Origin: Billgrantia lactosivorans
Lineage (GTDB): Bacteria > Pseudomonadota > Gammaproteobacteria > Pseudomonadales > Halomonadaceae
DNA: 64,000 bases
Assembly: GCF_003254665.1 (NCBI RefSeq)
Contig: NZ_QHGY01000001.1
Span: 1,054,001 to 1,118,000 of the forward strand
Direction of reading: 5' to 3'
The notes below the pieces were generated by a model. The model was not told where the DNA came from and did not search any database. It saw nothing but the letters and a program-made list of their open reading frames with translations. Both the position numbers and the translations under genes were made by a program. Shown one piece after another: positions 44,984 to 57,781 of the stretch. Position 1 is the stretch's first letter. The number at the start of each line of letters is the position of its first letter.

Positions 44984-46840
44984 ATGCCGACCATCGATGT
45001 CGCCCGTGGAACATCGGCCCGAGAGCTCCAGGAACTGATCGACAGCGCCCCCAGCGAGTCGACCCTGCTGCTGGAATCAGGCGGCTACCGATTCGACCAG
45101 GCCCTGCGCATCCAGCGCTCCGACATCACTCTCAAGGGCGCCGGGGCCGATGCCACCACGCTGACCTTCAGCGACGCCGCCCTGGCGGACAACGACTACG
45201 CCATCTCCGTCGACAGCGAGACCTGGGGCGAGACGCAAGGGACGCTCGCCGCGGACCTCGGTGCGGGCGAGCGCCGCCTGACGCTGGACGCCGGGCATGG
45301 CCTTGAGCGGGGCGACACGGTGCGCATCTGGGAGGACAACGACACCGCCTTCCTCGACGAGATCGGCGACACCTCCTGGCGCAAGCAGGCCAACGCCGAG
45401 CTACGTACCAGCATGGCAAGGGTCGACGCCGTGAGCGGCGACGCCATCACCCTCGATCGCGGCGCCCATTTCGACTTCACCGGCGGCCAGGCCAAGCTCG
45501 AACGCCTCACTTCCGTCGACGATGCCGCGCTCGAAGGTTTCAGCGTCGACTTCGAACTGGGAACGCCCGACGCCTCGGCGTTCTCCAATGCCCGCAGCCA
45601 CCTGACAGGCTACCAGGCCGTTCGGCTGGATGGCACCACCGATGCGCGGCTGGAGGATGTCGCGGTCGTGAACGGTCCTTCGACGGCCTTCCATGTCGCC
45701 CGCTCGCTGGATCTCGAGGCCGATTCGCTGCGTGCCGAAGGTGCCTTCAACAAGGGCAGCGGCGGCAACGGCTACGGCTTCGAGCTGAAGGAGAGCTATG
45801 ACGGCAGCTTCAGCCATCTCGAGGACAGCGGCATGCGCCATGGGGTGCTGTTCGCCTCCTGGCGCTCCTCCGTCGGCAACGAGATCGAGGTCGATTTCAC
45901 CGACCGCGACATCAACTTTCACGGCGGACGCGACCATGACAACGAGGTCAGGGTGGCGCAGGCCATCCGCAACGCCGATTCCGACGAGCTCTCCCCCACG
46001 CTGTGGGTCAATGCCGGCGGCGAGAGCTTCGGCGCCATCACCGATGCCGACGCCAACCAAGTCCGCTTCGACTACGTGCTGGGCTCGCGTCGCAGCGATG
46101 TCCTGCAGGGCAGCGACGACGGCGTCTACCTCAACGGCGGGCTGGGCCACGACACGCTGACCGGCGGCGCCGGCCACGACCTGCTGGAGGGGGGGCCCGG
46201 CGACGACTGGTACGACGGCGACGACCGCCTGGTCGGCGGCGAAGGCATGGACACGGTACGCTACGCCCGCCCGATCGATGCCTACCGCTTCGACTTCGAC
46301 GGCGACCGGGTCAACATCCACAGCGACAAGGGAGCCACCGACACGCTCGAGGAAATCGAGCTGGTCAGCTTCGCCGACGGCACCGTGCTGCACACCGCCT
46401 CCCGTGGCACCTTCCAGGCCGATACCCTCGACGTACCCGATGCCGAGGAGATACTCGCTGGCAATGCCATCCCCGCCGGCCTGGTGGACGACGGCGCCGA
46501 GCTGCTGGTGACAGGCAGCACGACACGGCGCTGGGACGACGGCTACGTCGCCGAGATCTTCGTCGAGAACCTTACCGATGCGCCCCTCGCGACGCCCGAG
46601 CTGCGCCTGGCCACCGACGACACCATCGACACCCTGTGGAACGGCGAACTGAGCCGCGACGGCGACACCTACCTGGTGCGTGATGACAATCCCGGCGAAC
46701 TCGATTCCGGCGAGGCCTGGCGCTTCGCCTACCGCGCCGATGGCGACGAGGCCTCTCTCGACGCCATCAGCGCCACGGACGGCCAGCAGGTCGCCCTGCT
46801 CGGCCTGCACGATGGCAGCGACCTCGGCCTGCTCGGCTGA
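44984..46840 (+). CDS. Secreted beta-helix RTX protein with CBM2-like C-terminus
   Basis: 618 aa from the ATG at 44984 (AGGAG 8 nt upstream). No Sec signal. Residues ~1-360 look like a right-handed parallel beta-helix of the pectate-lyase superfamily type: ARELQELIDSAPSESTLLLE, SDITLKGAGADATTLTF, then repeating short beta segments such as ARLEDVAVVNGPSTAFHV. Residues ~366-427 hold three to four RTX nonapeptides (NGGLGHDTL, TGGAGHDLL, EGGPGDDWY, VGGEGMDTV) that bind calcium. Residues ~505-618 (VTGSTTRRWDDGYVAEIFVE, DTLWNGELSRDGDTYLV, LDSGEAWRFAYRA) resemble CBM2 carbohydrate-binding modules. The divergent type I exporter is probably its secretion machine. Enzyme activity is unknown; polysaccharide lyase, epimerase or non-catalytic matrix protein are possible. 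Confidence 0.82.
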   Translation: MPTIDVARGTSARELQELIDSAPSESTLLLESGGYRFDQALRIQRSDITLKGAGADATTLTFSDAALADNDYAISVDSETWGETQGTLAADLGAGERRLTLDAGHGLERGDTVRIWEDNDTAFLDEIGDTSWRKQANAELRTSMARVDAVSGDAITLDRGAHFDFTGGQAKLERLTSVDDAALEGFSVDFELGTPDASAFSNARSHLTGYQAVRLDGTTDARLEDVAVVNGPSTAFHVARSLDLEADSLRAEGAFNKGSGGNGYGFELKESYDGSFSHLEDSGMRHGVLFASWRSSVGNEIEVDFTDRDINFHGGRDHDNEVRVAQAIRNADSDELSPTLWVNAGGESFGAITDADANQVRFDYVLGSRRSDVLQGSDDGVYLNGGLGHDTLTGGAGHDLLEGGPGDDWYDGDDRLVGGEGMDTVRYARPIDAYRFDFDGDRVNIHSDKGATDTLEEIELVSFADGTVLHTASRGTFQADTLDVPDAEEILAGNAIPAGLVDDGAELLVTGSTTRRWDDGYVAEIFVENLTDAPLATPELRLATDDTIDTLWNGELSRDGDTYLVRDDNPGELDSGEAWRFAYRADGDEASLDAISATDGQQVALLGLHDGSDLGLLG

Positions 46841-46864
46841 GCGGCGTCATCCAGGCAAAGAGAA

Positions 46865-46886
46865 AGGGCGCCCCGAGGGGCGCCCT
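46865..46886. terminator. Convergent terminator between the RTX gene and sucD
   Basis: AGGGCGCCCC / GGGGCGCCCT stem. On the reverse strand it is followed by TTTCTCTTT, so it best serves sucD; it also lies 25 bp after the RTX stop. Confidence 0.8.
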
Positions 46887-46912
46887 GTGCGTCTGACGGC
46901 TCGCCTGGCGGC

Positions 46913-47784
46913 TTACCAGCCGGTGACGTCCTTGAGTGCGTCGCCGATCTGGGCCAGGGAGCGGACGGTACGCACGCCGGCGTCTTCCAGCGCGGCGAAC
47001 TTCTCGTCGGCGGTACCCTTGCCGCCGGAGATGATGGCACCGGCATGGCCCATGCGCTTGCCCGGAGGCGCGGTGACGCCGGCGATGTAGGAGACCACCG
47101 GCTTGGTCACGTTGGCCTTGATGTAGGCCGCCGCCTCTTCCTCGGCGGTGCCGCCGATCTCACCGATCATCACGATCGCCTCGGTCGCCGGGTCCTTCTC
47201 GAACATCTCGAGGATGTCGATGAAGTTGGAGCCCGGGATCGGGTCGCCGCCGATGCCCACGCAGGTGGACTGGCCGAAGCCGTGATCGGTGGTCTGCTTG
47301 ACCGCCTCGTAGGTCAGGGTGCCGGAGCGCGACACGATGCCGACGCGGCCGGGGCGGTGGATGTGGCCTGGCATGATGCCGATCTTGCATTCCCCCGGGG
47401 TGATCACGCCGGGGCAGTTCGGGCCGATCAGGCGCACGCCCAGTTCGTCGCACTTGACCTTGACGTCGAGCATGTCGAGCGTGGGGATGCCCTCGGTGAT
47501 GCACACGATCAGCTTGATCCCGGCGTTGGCGGCCTCGAGGATCGAGTCCTTGCAGAAGGCCGCCGGGACGTAGATCACGCTGGCTTCGGCGCCGGTCTTC
47601 TCGACCGCTTCCTTGACGGTGTTGAACACCGGCAGGCCCAGGTGCTCCTGGCCGCCCTTGCCCGGGGTCACGCCGCCGACCATCTTGGTGCCGTAGGCGA
47701 TCGCCTGCTCGGAGTGGAAGGTCCCCTGCCCGCCGGTGAAGCCCTGGCAGATGACCTTGGTGTTCTTGTCGATCAGGATGCTCA

Positions 47785-47785
<1 letters not shown>
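46913..47785 (-). CDS. sucD: Succinyl-CoA synthetase alpha subunit
   Basis: 290 aa (E. coli 289). It forms succinate and ATP/GTP from succinyl-CoA with SucC. The CoA-binding N-terminus [40 protein letters not shown], and the phospho-His in [17 protein letters not shown] (residue ~247) are present. The start overlaps the sucC stop by 1 bp (TAATG). It is the last gene of the reverse TCA cluster. Confidence 0.97.
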
Positions 47786-48951
<1,166 letters not shown>

Positions 48952-49061
48952 CGATTCATGCCATTGGTTGCATGTGACTCGAACGGTAACCGCGAAACAC
49001 CGCCTGCGACGGTCGTTGTCGGGTCACCCCCGTCCGCACCCGGTACGTCGCCGGGCGCGAC

Positions 49062-49082
49062 GCGCCATCCGCCGGATGGCGC
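49062..49082. repeat. Intercistronic hairpin between lpdA and sucC
   Basis: GCGCCATCC / GGATGGCGC stem with a 3-nt loop, no T-tract. It may be a partial terminator or an mRNA stabiliser that sets different levels of lpdA and sucCD. Confidence 0.5.
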
Positions 49083-49107
49083 TTGTTGTCCCTCTTGGCG
49101 AACTCGC

Positions 49108-50598
<1,491 letters not shown>

Positions 50599-52161
50599 TC
50601 AGATGTCCAGCAACAGGCGCGCCGGATCCTCGAGCAGCTCCTTGATGGTGACCAGGAACTGCACCGCATCCTTGCCGTCGATCATACGGTGGTCGTATGA
50701 CAGGGCCAGGTACATCATCGGGCGGATCTCGACCTTGCCGTTGACGGCCATGGGTCGCTCCTGGATCTTGTGCATGCCGAGGATGGCGGTCTGCGGCGGG
50801 TTGAGGATCGGGGTCGACATCAGCGAGCCGAAGATCCCGCCGTTGGTGATGGTGAAGGTGCCGCCCTGCATCTCGTCGATGCCGAGCTTGCCGTCGCGCG
50901 CACGCTTGCCGAAGTCGACGATGCCCTTCTCGACGTCGGCGATCTTCATGCTGTCGGTGTCGCGCAGCACCGGCACCACCAGGCCGCGATCGGTGGAAAC
51001 CGCCACGCCGATGTCCTGATAGCCGTGGTAGACGATGTCGCTGCCGTCGATGGAGGCATTGACGTCGGGGAAGCGCTTGAGCGCCTCGGAGGCCGCCTTG
51101 ACGAAGAAGCCCATGAAGCCGAGCTTGACGTCGTGGGCCTTCAGGAAAGTGTCCTTGTACTGCGCGCGCAGCTCCATCACCGCGCCCATGTCCACCTCGT
51201 TGTAGGTGGTGAGCATGGCGGCGGTCTGCTGGGCCTGGACCAGGCGCTTGGCAATGGTCTGGCGCAGCCGGCTCATCGGCACGCGCTTCTCGGGACGCTC
51301 GCCCTCGAAGGCCGGTGCCGCGGCGCCGGACGGCTTGGGAGCGGCGGCCGGCGCCGCGCTCTTCTTGGCCGTGCCGGCCTGCACGGCGCGCTGCACGTCC
51401 TCCTTGAGGATGCGGCCGCCCTTGCCGGTGCCCTCGATCTTGCCGACGTCAAGGTCGTGCTCGGCGACCAGCTTGCGCGCGGCCGGGGCGAGGATCTTGT
51501 CGCCGATCTTCTCGTCGGCACCGACGGCAGCGCCGGCCTCGTCCCGGTCGCCGCTGGACTCGGCGGGGCTGCCTGCGCCACCCGCACCTTCGGTGAAGAT
51601 CGCCAGCACCGCCTCGGACTCGACCTGGCTGCCCTCTTCGGCCTTGATCTCGGCGATGGCGCCATCGGCCGGCGCGACCACCTCGAGCACCACCTTGTCG
51701 GTCTCGATGTCGGCCAGCACGTCGTCGCGCTTGACCGCCTCGCCGACCTTCTTGTGCCAGGTGGCCACGGTGCCTTCCTGGATCGACTCGGGGAAGGTCG
51801 GCGCCTTCACCTCGTGGGACTTGCCGCCGCCGGCCGGGGCGGCCGTGGCTGCGCTGTTCGACTCGGCCTTGTCCTCGGCCTTCTCGCGCTTCTGCTCGCC
51901 ACCCTTGTCGGAACCCTTGGCAGCGCCCTCACCGATCTTGCCCAGCACCTGCTCGGACTGCACGGTGTCGCCCTCCTCCACCAGCACCTCGGAGAGGGTG
52001 CCGGCCTCGGGCGCCACCACTTCGAGCACCACCTTGTCCGTTTCGATCTCGACGATCAGCTCATCGCGCTCGACGCTATCCCCCGGCTTCTTGTGCCAGG
52101 CGGCCACGCTGCCTTCGGCAACGGATTCCGGAAAGGTGGGCGCTTTGATCTCGGTAGCCAT
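50599..52161 (-). CDS. sucB: 2-oxoglutarate dehydrogenase E2, two lipoyl domains
   Basis: 520 aa, over 100 residues longer than E. coli SucB (405 aa), because the lipoyl domain is duplicated. Lipoyl-Lys motifs [12 protein letters not shown] occur twice (K43 and K156), each after KAPTFPES. A charged linker (~80-115) separates them. The peripheral subunit-binding domain ([20 protein letters not shown], ~223-242) and the catalytic acyltransferase domain (~285-520, His in [16 protein letters not shown]) follow. Catalytic and binding segments are of the succinyltransferase rather than the acetyltransferase type, and the gene sits between sucA and lpdA. Confidence 0.95.
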   Translation of the reverse strand: MATEIKAPTFPESVAEGSVAAWHKKPGDSVERDELIVEIETDKVVLEVVAPEAGTLSEVLVEEGDTVQSEQVLGKIGEGAAKGSDKGGEQKREKAEDKAESNSAATAAPAGGGKSHEVKAPTFPESIQEGTVATWHKKVGEAVKRDDVLADIETDKVVLEVVAPADGAIAEIKAEEGSQVESEAVLAIFTEGAGGAGSPAESSGDRDEAGAAVGADEKIGDKILAPAARKLVAEHDLDVGKIEGTGKGGRILKEDVQRAVQAGTAKKSAAPAAAPKPSGAAAPAFEGERPEKRVPMSRLRQTIAKRLVQAQQTAAMLTTYNEVDMGAVMELRAQYKDTFLKAHDVKLGFMGFFVKAASEALKRFPDVNASIDGSDIVYHGYQDIGVAVSTDRGLVVPVLRDTDSMKIADVEKGIVDFGKRARDGKLGIDEMQGGTFTITNGGIFGSLMSTPILNPPQTAILGMHKIQERPMAVNGKVEIRPMMYLALSYDHRMIDGKDAVQFLVTIKELLEDPARLLLDI

Positions 52162-52203
52162 GTCGTTTCCCTTGTATGTTCTCTCTCGTCCCGGTGGTGT
52201 CGC

Positions 52204-55032
52204 TCAGACGCTGAAGGCGTCTTCCACCAGCTGGCGCTGCTGTTCGGTGTGGACGGACATGTAGCCCGCCGCGGGTGCCGCCGACGCCGGGCGACCGGCG
52301 AACTTGAGCTCGCCGCCCAGGCCGCTCTTGAGCATCTCGGCCACCGCCCGCATGTGGTGCTGGCTCGAGTACCAGGCGCCCTGGTTGAGCGGCTCCTCCT
52401 GACACCAGACCATGCTCTCGAGGTTGACGTACTCCTTCAGCGCCTCGAACAGCTCCTCCTTGGGGAAGGGGTAGAGCTGCTCGACGCGCACGATGGCGGT
52501 ATCGTCGATCTCGTTCTCCGCACGCCAGGCCGCCAGGTCGTAGTAGACCTTGCCGGCACACATGATGACCCGCTTGACACGCTGGGCCGCGAGATCGCCC
52601 TGGTCCGGCAGCACCATGTGGAAATGGCCGTTGGCCAGATCGTCGAGGCTCGAGGTCGCCTCCTTGTGGCGCAGCAGGCTCTTCGGCGACATCACCACCA
52701 GCGGCTTGCGCAGCGGGCGAATCACCTGGCGCCGCAGCAGATGGAAGATCTGCGCCGGGGTGGTCGGCACGCAGACCTGCATGTTGTGCTCGGCGCACAT
52801 CTGCAGGAAGCGCTCGAGACGCGCGGACGAGTGCTCCGGGCCCTGCCCCTCGTAACCGTGGGGCAGCAGCATGGTCAGCCCGCACAGCCGGCCCCACTTG
52901 GTCTCGCCGGAGGAGATGAACTGGTCGACCACCACCTGGGCGCCGTTGAAGAAGTCGCCGAACTGCGCCTCCCAGATCACCAGGTCGTTGGGGGCGGTGG
53001 TGGCGTAGCCGTACTCGAACGCCAGTACCGCCTCCTCGGAGAGGAAGGAGTCGTGGATGGTGAAGCGCGGCTGACCGTCGGCCAGGTGCTGCAGCGGCAC
53101 GTAGGTCGAGCCGTCCTTCTGGTTGTGCACCACCGCATGGCGGTGGGAGAAGGTGCCGCGGCCCACGTCCTGGCCGGTGATGCGCACCGGATGCCCCTCG
53201 TCGAGCAGCGTGGCGTAGGCCAGGGTCTCGGCGAAGCCCCAGTTCAGGCCCAGGCCGCCGGCCTGCATCTTGCGCCGGTCCTCGTAGATCTTGGCCACCT
53301 GACGCTGCACCTCGACGCCGTCGGGGATCTCGCACATGCGCGCGGCGAGCCGCTGCAGGCGCTTCATCTCGACGCCGGTCTCGGCGTAACCGCTCCACTC
53401 GTGGCCGAGGTAGGGCTTCCAGTCGACGAACAGCGAGGTGTTGGGCTCCTGGACCAGGGCGTTGGCCACATGGTTGCCCGCCATCAGGTCCTCGCGATAG
53501 GTCTCGATCATCGCCTGGGCCTCGTCTTCGGACAGCACGCCCTGCTCCACCAGGCGCTGCGCGTAAAGCGTCCGCGCTGAAGGATGCTCCTTGATCTTCT
53601 GGTACATCATTGGCTGAGTGCCGGACGGCTCGTCGGCCTCGTTGTGGCCACGGCGGCGGTAACACACCAGGTCGATGACCACGTCCTTGCGGAACTGCTG
53701 ACGGTAGTCCAGCGCCACCTGGGTGGCGTGCAGCACCGCATCGGGATCGTCACCGTTGACGTGGAAGATCGGCGCCTGGACCATCTTGGCGATGTCGGTG
53801 CAGTACTCGGTGGAACGCGTGTCCTGCGGGTGCGAGGTGGTGAAGCCGACCTGGTTGTTGATGACGATGTGCAGCGTGCCGCCGGTCTTGTAGGCACGGG
53901 TCTGGGACATCTGGAAGGTCTCCATGACCACGCCCTGCCCGGCGAAGGCCGCATCGCCATGCACGTTGATCGGCAGGACCTTGGTGCCCTCGAAGTCGTC
54001 GCGGCGATCCTGGCGGGCACGCACCGAGCCCTCCACCACCGGCGAGACGATCTCCAGGTGGGAGGGGTTGAAAGCCAGCGCCAGGTGCACCTCGCCGCCC
54101 GGCGTCATCACGTTGGAGCTGAAGCCCTGGTGGTACTTGACGTCGCCGGAGCCACGCTCGATCAGCTTCTTGCCGTCGAACTCGTCGATCAGCTCGGAGG
54201 GGTTCTTGCCGAGGATGTTGACCAGCAGGTTGAGGCGGCCGCGGTGGGCCATGCCGATGACGACTTCCTTGACCCCGTAGCCGCCGCCACGCTGGATCAG
54301 CTCGTCCATCATGGGAATGAACGCCTCGCCGCCCTCGAGACCGAAGCGCTTGGTGCCGGGGTACTTGGAGGCCAGGTAGTTCTCGAGGCCCTCCGCGGCG
54401 GTCAGGCGCTCCAGCAGGTGCTTGCGCACCTCGGCGCTGTACTTGGGTGCCGAGCGTACCGACTCGAAGCGCTGCTGCAGCCAGCGCTTCTCCTCGGTAT
54501 CGACGATGTGCATGATCTCGCAGCCGATCGAGCGACAGTAGGTCTGCTCCAGCGCCTCGACGATCTCGCGCAGCGGCGCCTTGTCCATCCCCAGAAAGAA
54601 AGAGCCGGTCTGGAACTCGGTGTCCAGATCGGCCGGTGAAAGCTGGTGGAAGGAGAGGTCGAGGTCGGGAATGGGGGCCTGGCTGCGCAGCTTGAGCGGG
54701 TCGATGTCGGCCTTCTGGTGACCTCGGAAGCGGTAGGCGTTGATCAGCTGCAACACCTTGACCTGCTTCTTGCTCTCGCCGCTGTCGGCGGCGGCCGCGG
54801 TGACCCGACGCGCGCGTGCCAATTGCTGGAACTGATCGCGCACGGTGCTCAAGGGGACGTCATGGGTGGCGCTGCCATCGACGCTCGGCAGCTGATCGAA
54901 GTAGCTCCGCCATTCGTCGGGCACGGAACCTGGGTCGGCGAGGTATTGCTCGTAGAGCGCTTCCACATAGTGAACGTTGCTGCCGCTCACGTGGGAGCTG
55001 TTCCACATCAACTCCATTATGCCTTGTTGCAT
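52204..55032 (-). CDS. sucA: 2-oxoglutarate dehydrogenase E1
   Basis: 942 aa. Thiamine diphosphate enzyme that decarboxylates 2-oxoglutarate and succinylates the E2 lipoyl groups. Typical segments: MWNSSHVSGSNVHYVEALYE at the start, GMAHRGRLNLLVNILGK, the ThDP motif GDAAFAGQGVVMETFQ, and CYRRRGHNEADEPSGTQP. The start MQQGIMELMWNSS is chosen because it aligns with Pseudomonas SucA N-termini; an internal ATG at 55017 is possible. sucB follows after 42 bp. Confidence 0.96.
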   Translation of the reverse strand: MQQGIMELMWNSSHVSGSNVHYVEALYEQYLADPGSVPDEWRSYFDQLPSVDGSATHDVPLSTVRDQFQQLARARRVTAAAADSGESKKQVKVLQLINAYRFRGHQKADIDPLKLRSQAPIPDLDLSFHQLSPADLDTEFQTGSFFLGMDKAPLREIVEALEQTYCRSIGCEIMHIVDTEEKRWLQQRFESVRSAPKYSAEVRKHLLERLTAAEGLENYLASKYPGTKRFGLEGGEAFIPMMDELIQRGGGYGVKEVVIGMAHRGRLNLLVNILGKNPSELIDEFDGKKLIERGSGDVKYHQGFSSNVMTPGGEVHLALAFNPSHLEIVSPVVEGSVRARQDRRDDFEGTKVLPINVHGDAAFAGQGVVMETFQMSQTRAYKTGGTLHIVINNQVGFTTSHPQDTRSTEYCTDIAKMVQAPIFHVNGDDPDAVLHATQVALDYRQQFRKDVVIDLVCYRRRGHNEADEPSGTQPMMYQKIKEHPSARTLYAQRLVEQGVLSEDEAQAMIETYREDLMAGNHVANALVQEPNTSLFVDWKPYLGHEWSGYAETGVEMKRLQRLAARMCEIPDGVEVQRQVAKIYEDRRKMQAGGLGLNWGFAETLAYATLLDEGHPVRITGQDVGRGTFSHRHAVVHNQKDGSTYVPLQHLADGQPRFTIHDSFLSEEAVLAFEYGYATTAPNDLVIWEAQFGDFFNGAQVVVDQFISSGETKWGRLCGLTMLLPHGYEGQGPEHSSARLERFLQMCAEHNMQVCVPTTPAQIFHLLRRQVIRPLRKPLVVMSPKSLLRHKEATSSLDDLANGHFHMVLPDQGDLAAQRVKRVIMCAGKVYYDLAAWRAENEIDDTAIVRVEQLYPFPKEELFEALKEYVNLESMVWCQEEPLNQGAWYSSQHHMRAVAEMLKSGLGGELKFAGRPASAAPAAGYMSVHTEQQRQLVEDAFSV

Positions 55033-55176
55033 CTCTCGGTCACCCTACACTGATGGGGTGTTGTCGGCGCCGTTGCGGGCCAGCCGCGACGGCTTGGCTG
55101 GTGCCCTGCCGGAGGGGCGTCTTCTCTATCCCGGCGGCTCCGGCCGCGAGGCCGGAATCCTTGCAATTCATGCTCA

Positions 55177-55203
55177 AGAGCCGGTACCTCTGGCACCGGC
55201 TCT
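55177..55203. terminator. Hairpin between sdhB and sucA
   Basis: AGAGCCGGT / ACCGGCTCT arms with a 9-nt loop inside the 254-bp sdhB-sucA spacer. There is no long T-tract, so it may be only a partial terminator before a separate sucA promoter. The rest of the spacer shows no gene. Confidence 0.5.
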
Positions 55204-55286
55204 CTTGCTTGTCGTCGGCGAGCCGACCGCGACACGACGTCGCGGTCGAACTGCGGCCAGTATGATAGCAAGCTACGCGCCACGAT

Positions 55287-55991
55287 TTAAGTGGCATTCG
55301 CCAGCAGCATGTCGCGGATCTTGCCGATCGCCCGCGTGGGGTTGAGCCCCTTGGGGCAGACCGCGACGCAGTTCATGATGCCGCGGCAGCGGAACACGCT
55401 GAACGGATCCTCCAGCTCGGCCAGGCGCTCGCGGGTCGCGGTATCGCGCGAGTCCGCCAGGAAGCGGTAGGACTGCAGCAGGCCGGCCGGGCCGACGAAC
55501 TTGTCCGGGTTCCACCAGAACGACGGGCAGGAGGTCGAACAGCAGGCGCACAGGATGCACTCGTAGAGGCCGTCGAGCTTGTCGCGGTCCTCCGGCGACT
55601 GCAGGCGTTCGATGGCCGGCGCCGGGGTGTCGTTCTGCAGGTACGGCTGGATGCGCTCGTACTGCTTGTAGAACAGCCCCATGTCGACCACCAGGTCGCG
55701 CACCACCGGCAGGCCCGGCAGCGGGCGCAGCACCAGCTTGTTGTCCTTGACCACGTCGGACAGCGAGGTGATGCAGGCAAGGCCGTTCTTGCCGTTCATG
55801 TTCATGCCGTCGGAGCCGCACACGCCCTCGCGGCAGCTGCGGCGGAAGGCCAGGGTGGTGTCCTCGGCCTTGAGCATCTCCAGCACGTTGAGCACCATCA
55901 GGTCGCGGCCCTGGGTGTCGAGCTGGTACTCCTGCATGTAGGGTGCGGAGTCGGTTTCCGGGTTGTAGCGGTAGATGGATACCTGAAGCAT
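55287..55991 (-). CDS. sdhB: Succinate dehydrogenase iron-sulfur subunit
   Basis: 234 aa from the ATG at 55991, with GGGGGA upstream. All three cluster ligand sets are visible: 2Fe-2S in RSCREGVCGSDGMNMNGKNG plus LAC (~52-73), 4Fe-4S/3Fe-4S in ECILCACCSTSCP (~144-156) and CRGIMNCVAVCPKGLNP (~202-218). It passes electrons from SdhA flavin to ubiquinone at the SdhCD membrane anchor. Confidence 0.97.
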   Translation of the reverse strand: MLQVSIYRYNPETDSAPYMQEYQLDTQGRDLMVLNVLEMLKAEDTTLAFRRSCREGVCGSDGMNMNGKNGLACITSLSDVVKDNKLVLRPLPGLPVVRDLVVDMGLFYKQYERIQPYLQNDTPAPAIERLQSPEDRDKLDGLYECILCACCSTSCPSFWWNPDKFVGPAGLLQSYRFLADSRDTATRERLAELEDPFSVFRCRGIMNCVAVCPKGLNPTRAIGKIRDMLLANAT

Positions 55992-56005
55992 CTCGTGACT
56001 CCCCC

Positions 56006-57778
56006 TTAATAGGTACGGACTTTCGGCTCGAAGGTGTCGACGGTCTTCGGCTTGAAGTTGACGTCGCGCTTGCCGACCCGCTTCTCGGCCGGGAAGTACA
56101 TGGAGTGCTTCAGCCAGTTGGCGTCGTCGCGGTCCGGGTAGTCGTAGCGCGAATGGGCACCACGGCTCTCCTTGCGCTCCAGCGCCGCGATGGCGGTGGC
56201 CTCGGCCACTTCCATCAGGTTGTCGAGCTCGAGCGCCTCGACGCGGGCGGTGTTGAAGGCGCCGGACTTGTCGACCAGGTGCGCCTCGGCGATGCGACCA
56301 CGCAGGTCGGCCAGTTTCTTGACCCCCTCCTGCATGTGATCCTCCTGGCGGAACACGCCGAAGGCGTTCTGCATGATGCCCTGCAGCTCGGTCTTGAGCG
56401 CCGCCACGGACTCGCCGCCGGTGGATTCGTTCCAGCGGGTCATGCGCTTCATCGCCGCCTCGATGTCGGACTCGGAGGCGTCGAGGTAGTCGATGCCCTC
56501 GTTGAGCGCGCCCTCGATGAACATCCCGGCGGCGCGGCCGAACACCACCAGGTCGAGCAGCGAGTTGCCGCCCAGGCGGTTGGCGCCGTGCACCGAGACG
56601 CAGGCCGCCTCGCCGCAGGCGAACAGGCCGCCCACGATGCGGTCGTTGCCGTCGGCGTCCTGCATGATCGCCTGGCCGTGCACGTTGGTCGGAATCCCGC
56701 CCATCATGTAGTGGCAGGTCGGCACCACCGGAATCGGCGCATTGGTCGGGTCGACGTGGGCGAAGATCTTCGACAGTTCGCTGATGCCGGGCAGGCGCTT
56801 GTTGAGCACCTCCTCGCCCAGGTGGTCGAGCTTGAGGAAGACGTGGTCGCCCTTCTCGCCGCAGCCGCGGCCCTCGAGGATCTCCATGACCATGGAGCGC
56901 GCCACCACGTCGCGGCCGGCGAGGTCCTTGGCGTTGGGCGCGTAGCGCTCCATGAAGCGCTCGCCGTCCTTGTTGACCAGGTAGCCGCCCTCGCCGCGGC
57001 AGCCCTCGGTGACCAGCACGCCGGCACCGTAGATGCCGGTGGGGTGGAACTGCCACATCTCCATGTCCTGCATCGGGAAGCCGGCGCGCAGCGCCATGCC
57101 GATGCCGTCGCCGGTATTGATCAGGGCGTTGGTGGTGGAGGCGTAGATGCGACCCGCACCGCCGGTGGCCATGACGGTGGCCTTGGACTTGACGTGCACG
57201 ACTTCGCCGGTCTCGATGCACATGGCGATGCAGCCCACCACGTCGCCATTGGCGTTCTTGACCAGATCGACCGCGAACCACTCGTTGAGGAAGGTGGTGT
57301 TGTTCTTCAGGTTGTTCTGGTAAAGCGTGTGCAACAGGGCATGGCCGGTACGGTCGGCCGCCGCGCAGGTCCGCGCCGCCTGACCGCCTTCGCCGAAGTT
57401 CTTCGACTGGCCGCCGAACGGACGCTGGTAGATGCGGCCGTTGTCGAAGCGCGAGAACGGCAGGCCCATGTGCTCGAGCTCGAAGACCGCCTTGGGGCCC
57501 TCGGAGCACATGTACTCGGCGGCGTCCTGGTCGGTGATGTAGTCGCCGCCCTTGACGGTGTCGTACATGTGCCAGCGCCAGTCGTCGTTGGGGTCGGCCG
57601 AGGCGATGGCGCAGGTGATTCCGCCCTGGGCGGACACGGTGTGCGAGCGGGTCGGGAAGACCTTGGACAGCACGGCGGTCTTCTTGCCGGACTTGGCCAG
57701 CTCGAGCGCGGCGCGCAGGCCGGAACCGCCACCGCCGATGATGATGGCGTCGTAGGACAAGGTACGCATGTTAGACAT
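56006..57778 (-). CDS. sdhA: Succinate dehydrogenase flavoprotein subunit
   Basis: 590 aa. FAD site [21 protein letters not shown] (~11-31), the covalent FAD His in [12 protein letters not shown] (~43-54), the substrate-site block [20 protein letters not shown] and the C-terminal [16 protein letters not shown]. It oxidises succinate to fumarate. It starts 4 bp after the sdhD stop and ends 14 bp before sdhB. Confidence 0.97.
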   Translation of the reverse strand: MSNMRTLSYDAIIIGGGGSGLRAALELAKSGKKTAVLSKVFPTRSHTVSAQGGITCAIASADPNDDWRWHMYDTVKGGDYITDQDAAEYMCSEGPKAVFELEHMGLPFSRFDNGRIYQRPFGGQSKNFGEGGQAARTCAAADRTGHALLHTLYQNNLKNNTTFLNEWFAVDLVKNANGDVVGCIAMCIETGEVVHVKSKATVMATGGAGRIYASTTNALINTGDGIGMALRAGFPMQDMEMWQFHPTGIYGAGVLVTEGCRGEGGYLVNKDGERFMERYAPNAKDLAGRDVVARSMVMEILEGRGCGEKGDHVFLKLDHLGEEVLNKRLPGISELSKIFAHVDPTNAPIPVVPTCHYMMGGIPTNVHGQAIMQDADGNDRIVGGLFACGEAACVSVHGANRLGGNSLLDLVVFGRAAGMFIEGALNEGIDYLDASESDIEAAMKRMTRWNESTGGESVAALKTELQGIMQNAFGVFRQEDHMQEGVKKLADLRGRIAEAHLVDKSGAFNTARVEALELDNLMEVAEATAIAALERKESRGAHSRYDYPDRDDANWLKHSMYFPAEKRVGKRDVNFKPKTVDTFEPKVRTY

Positions 57779-57781
57779 GAA

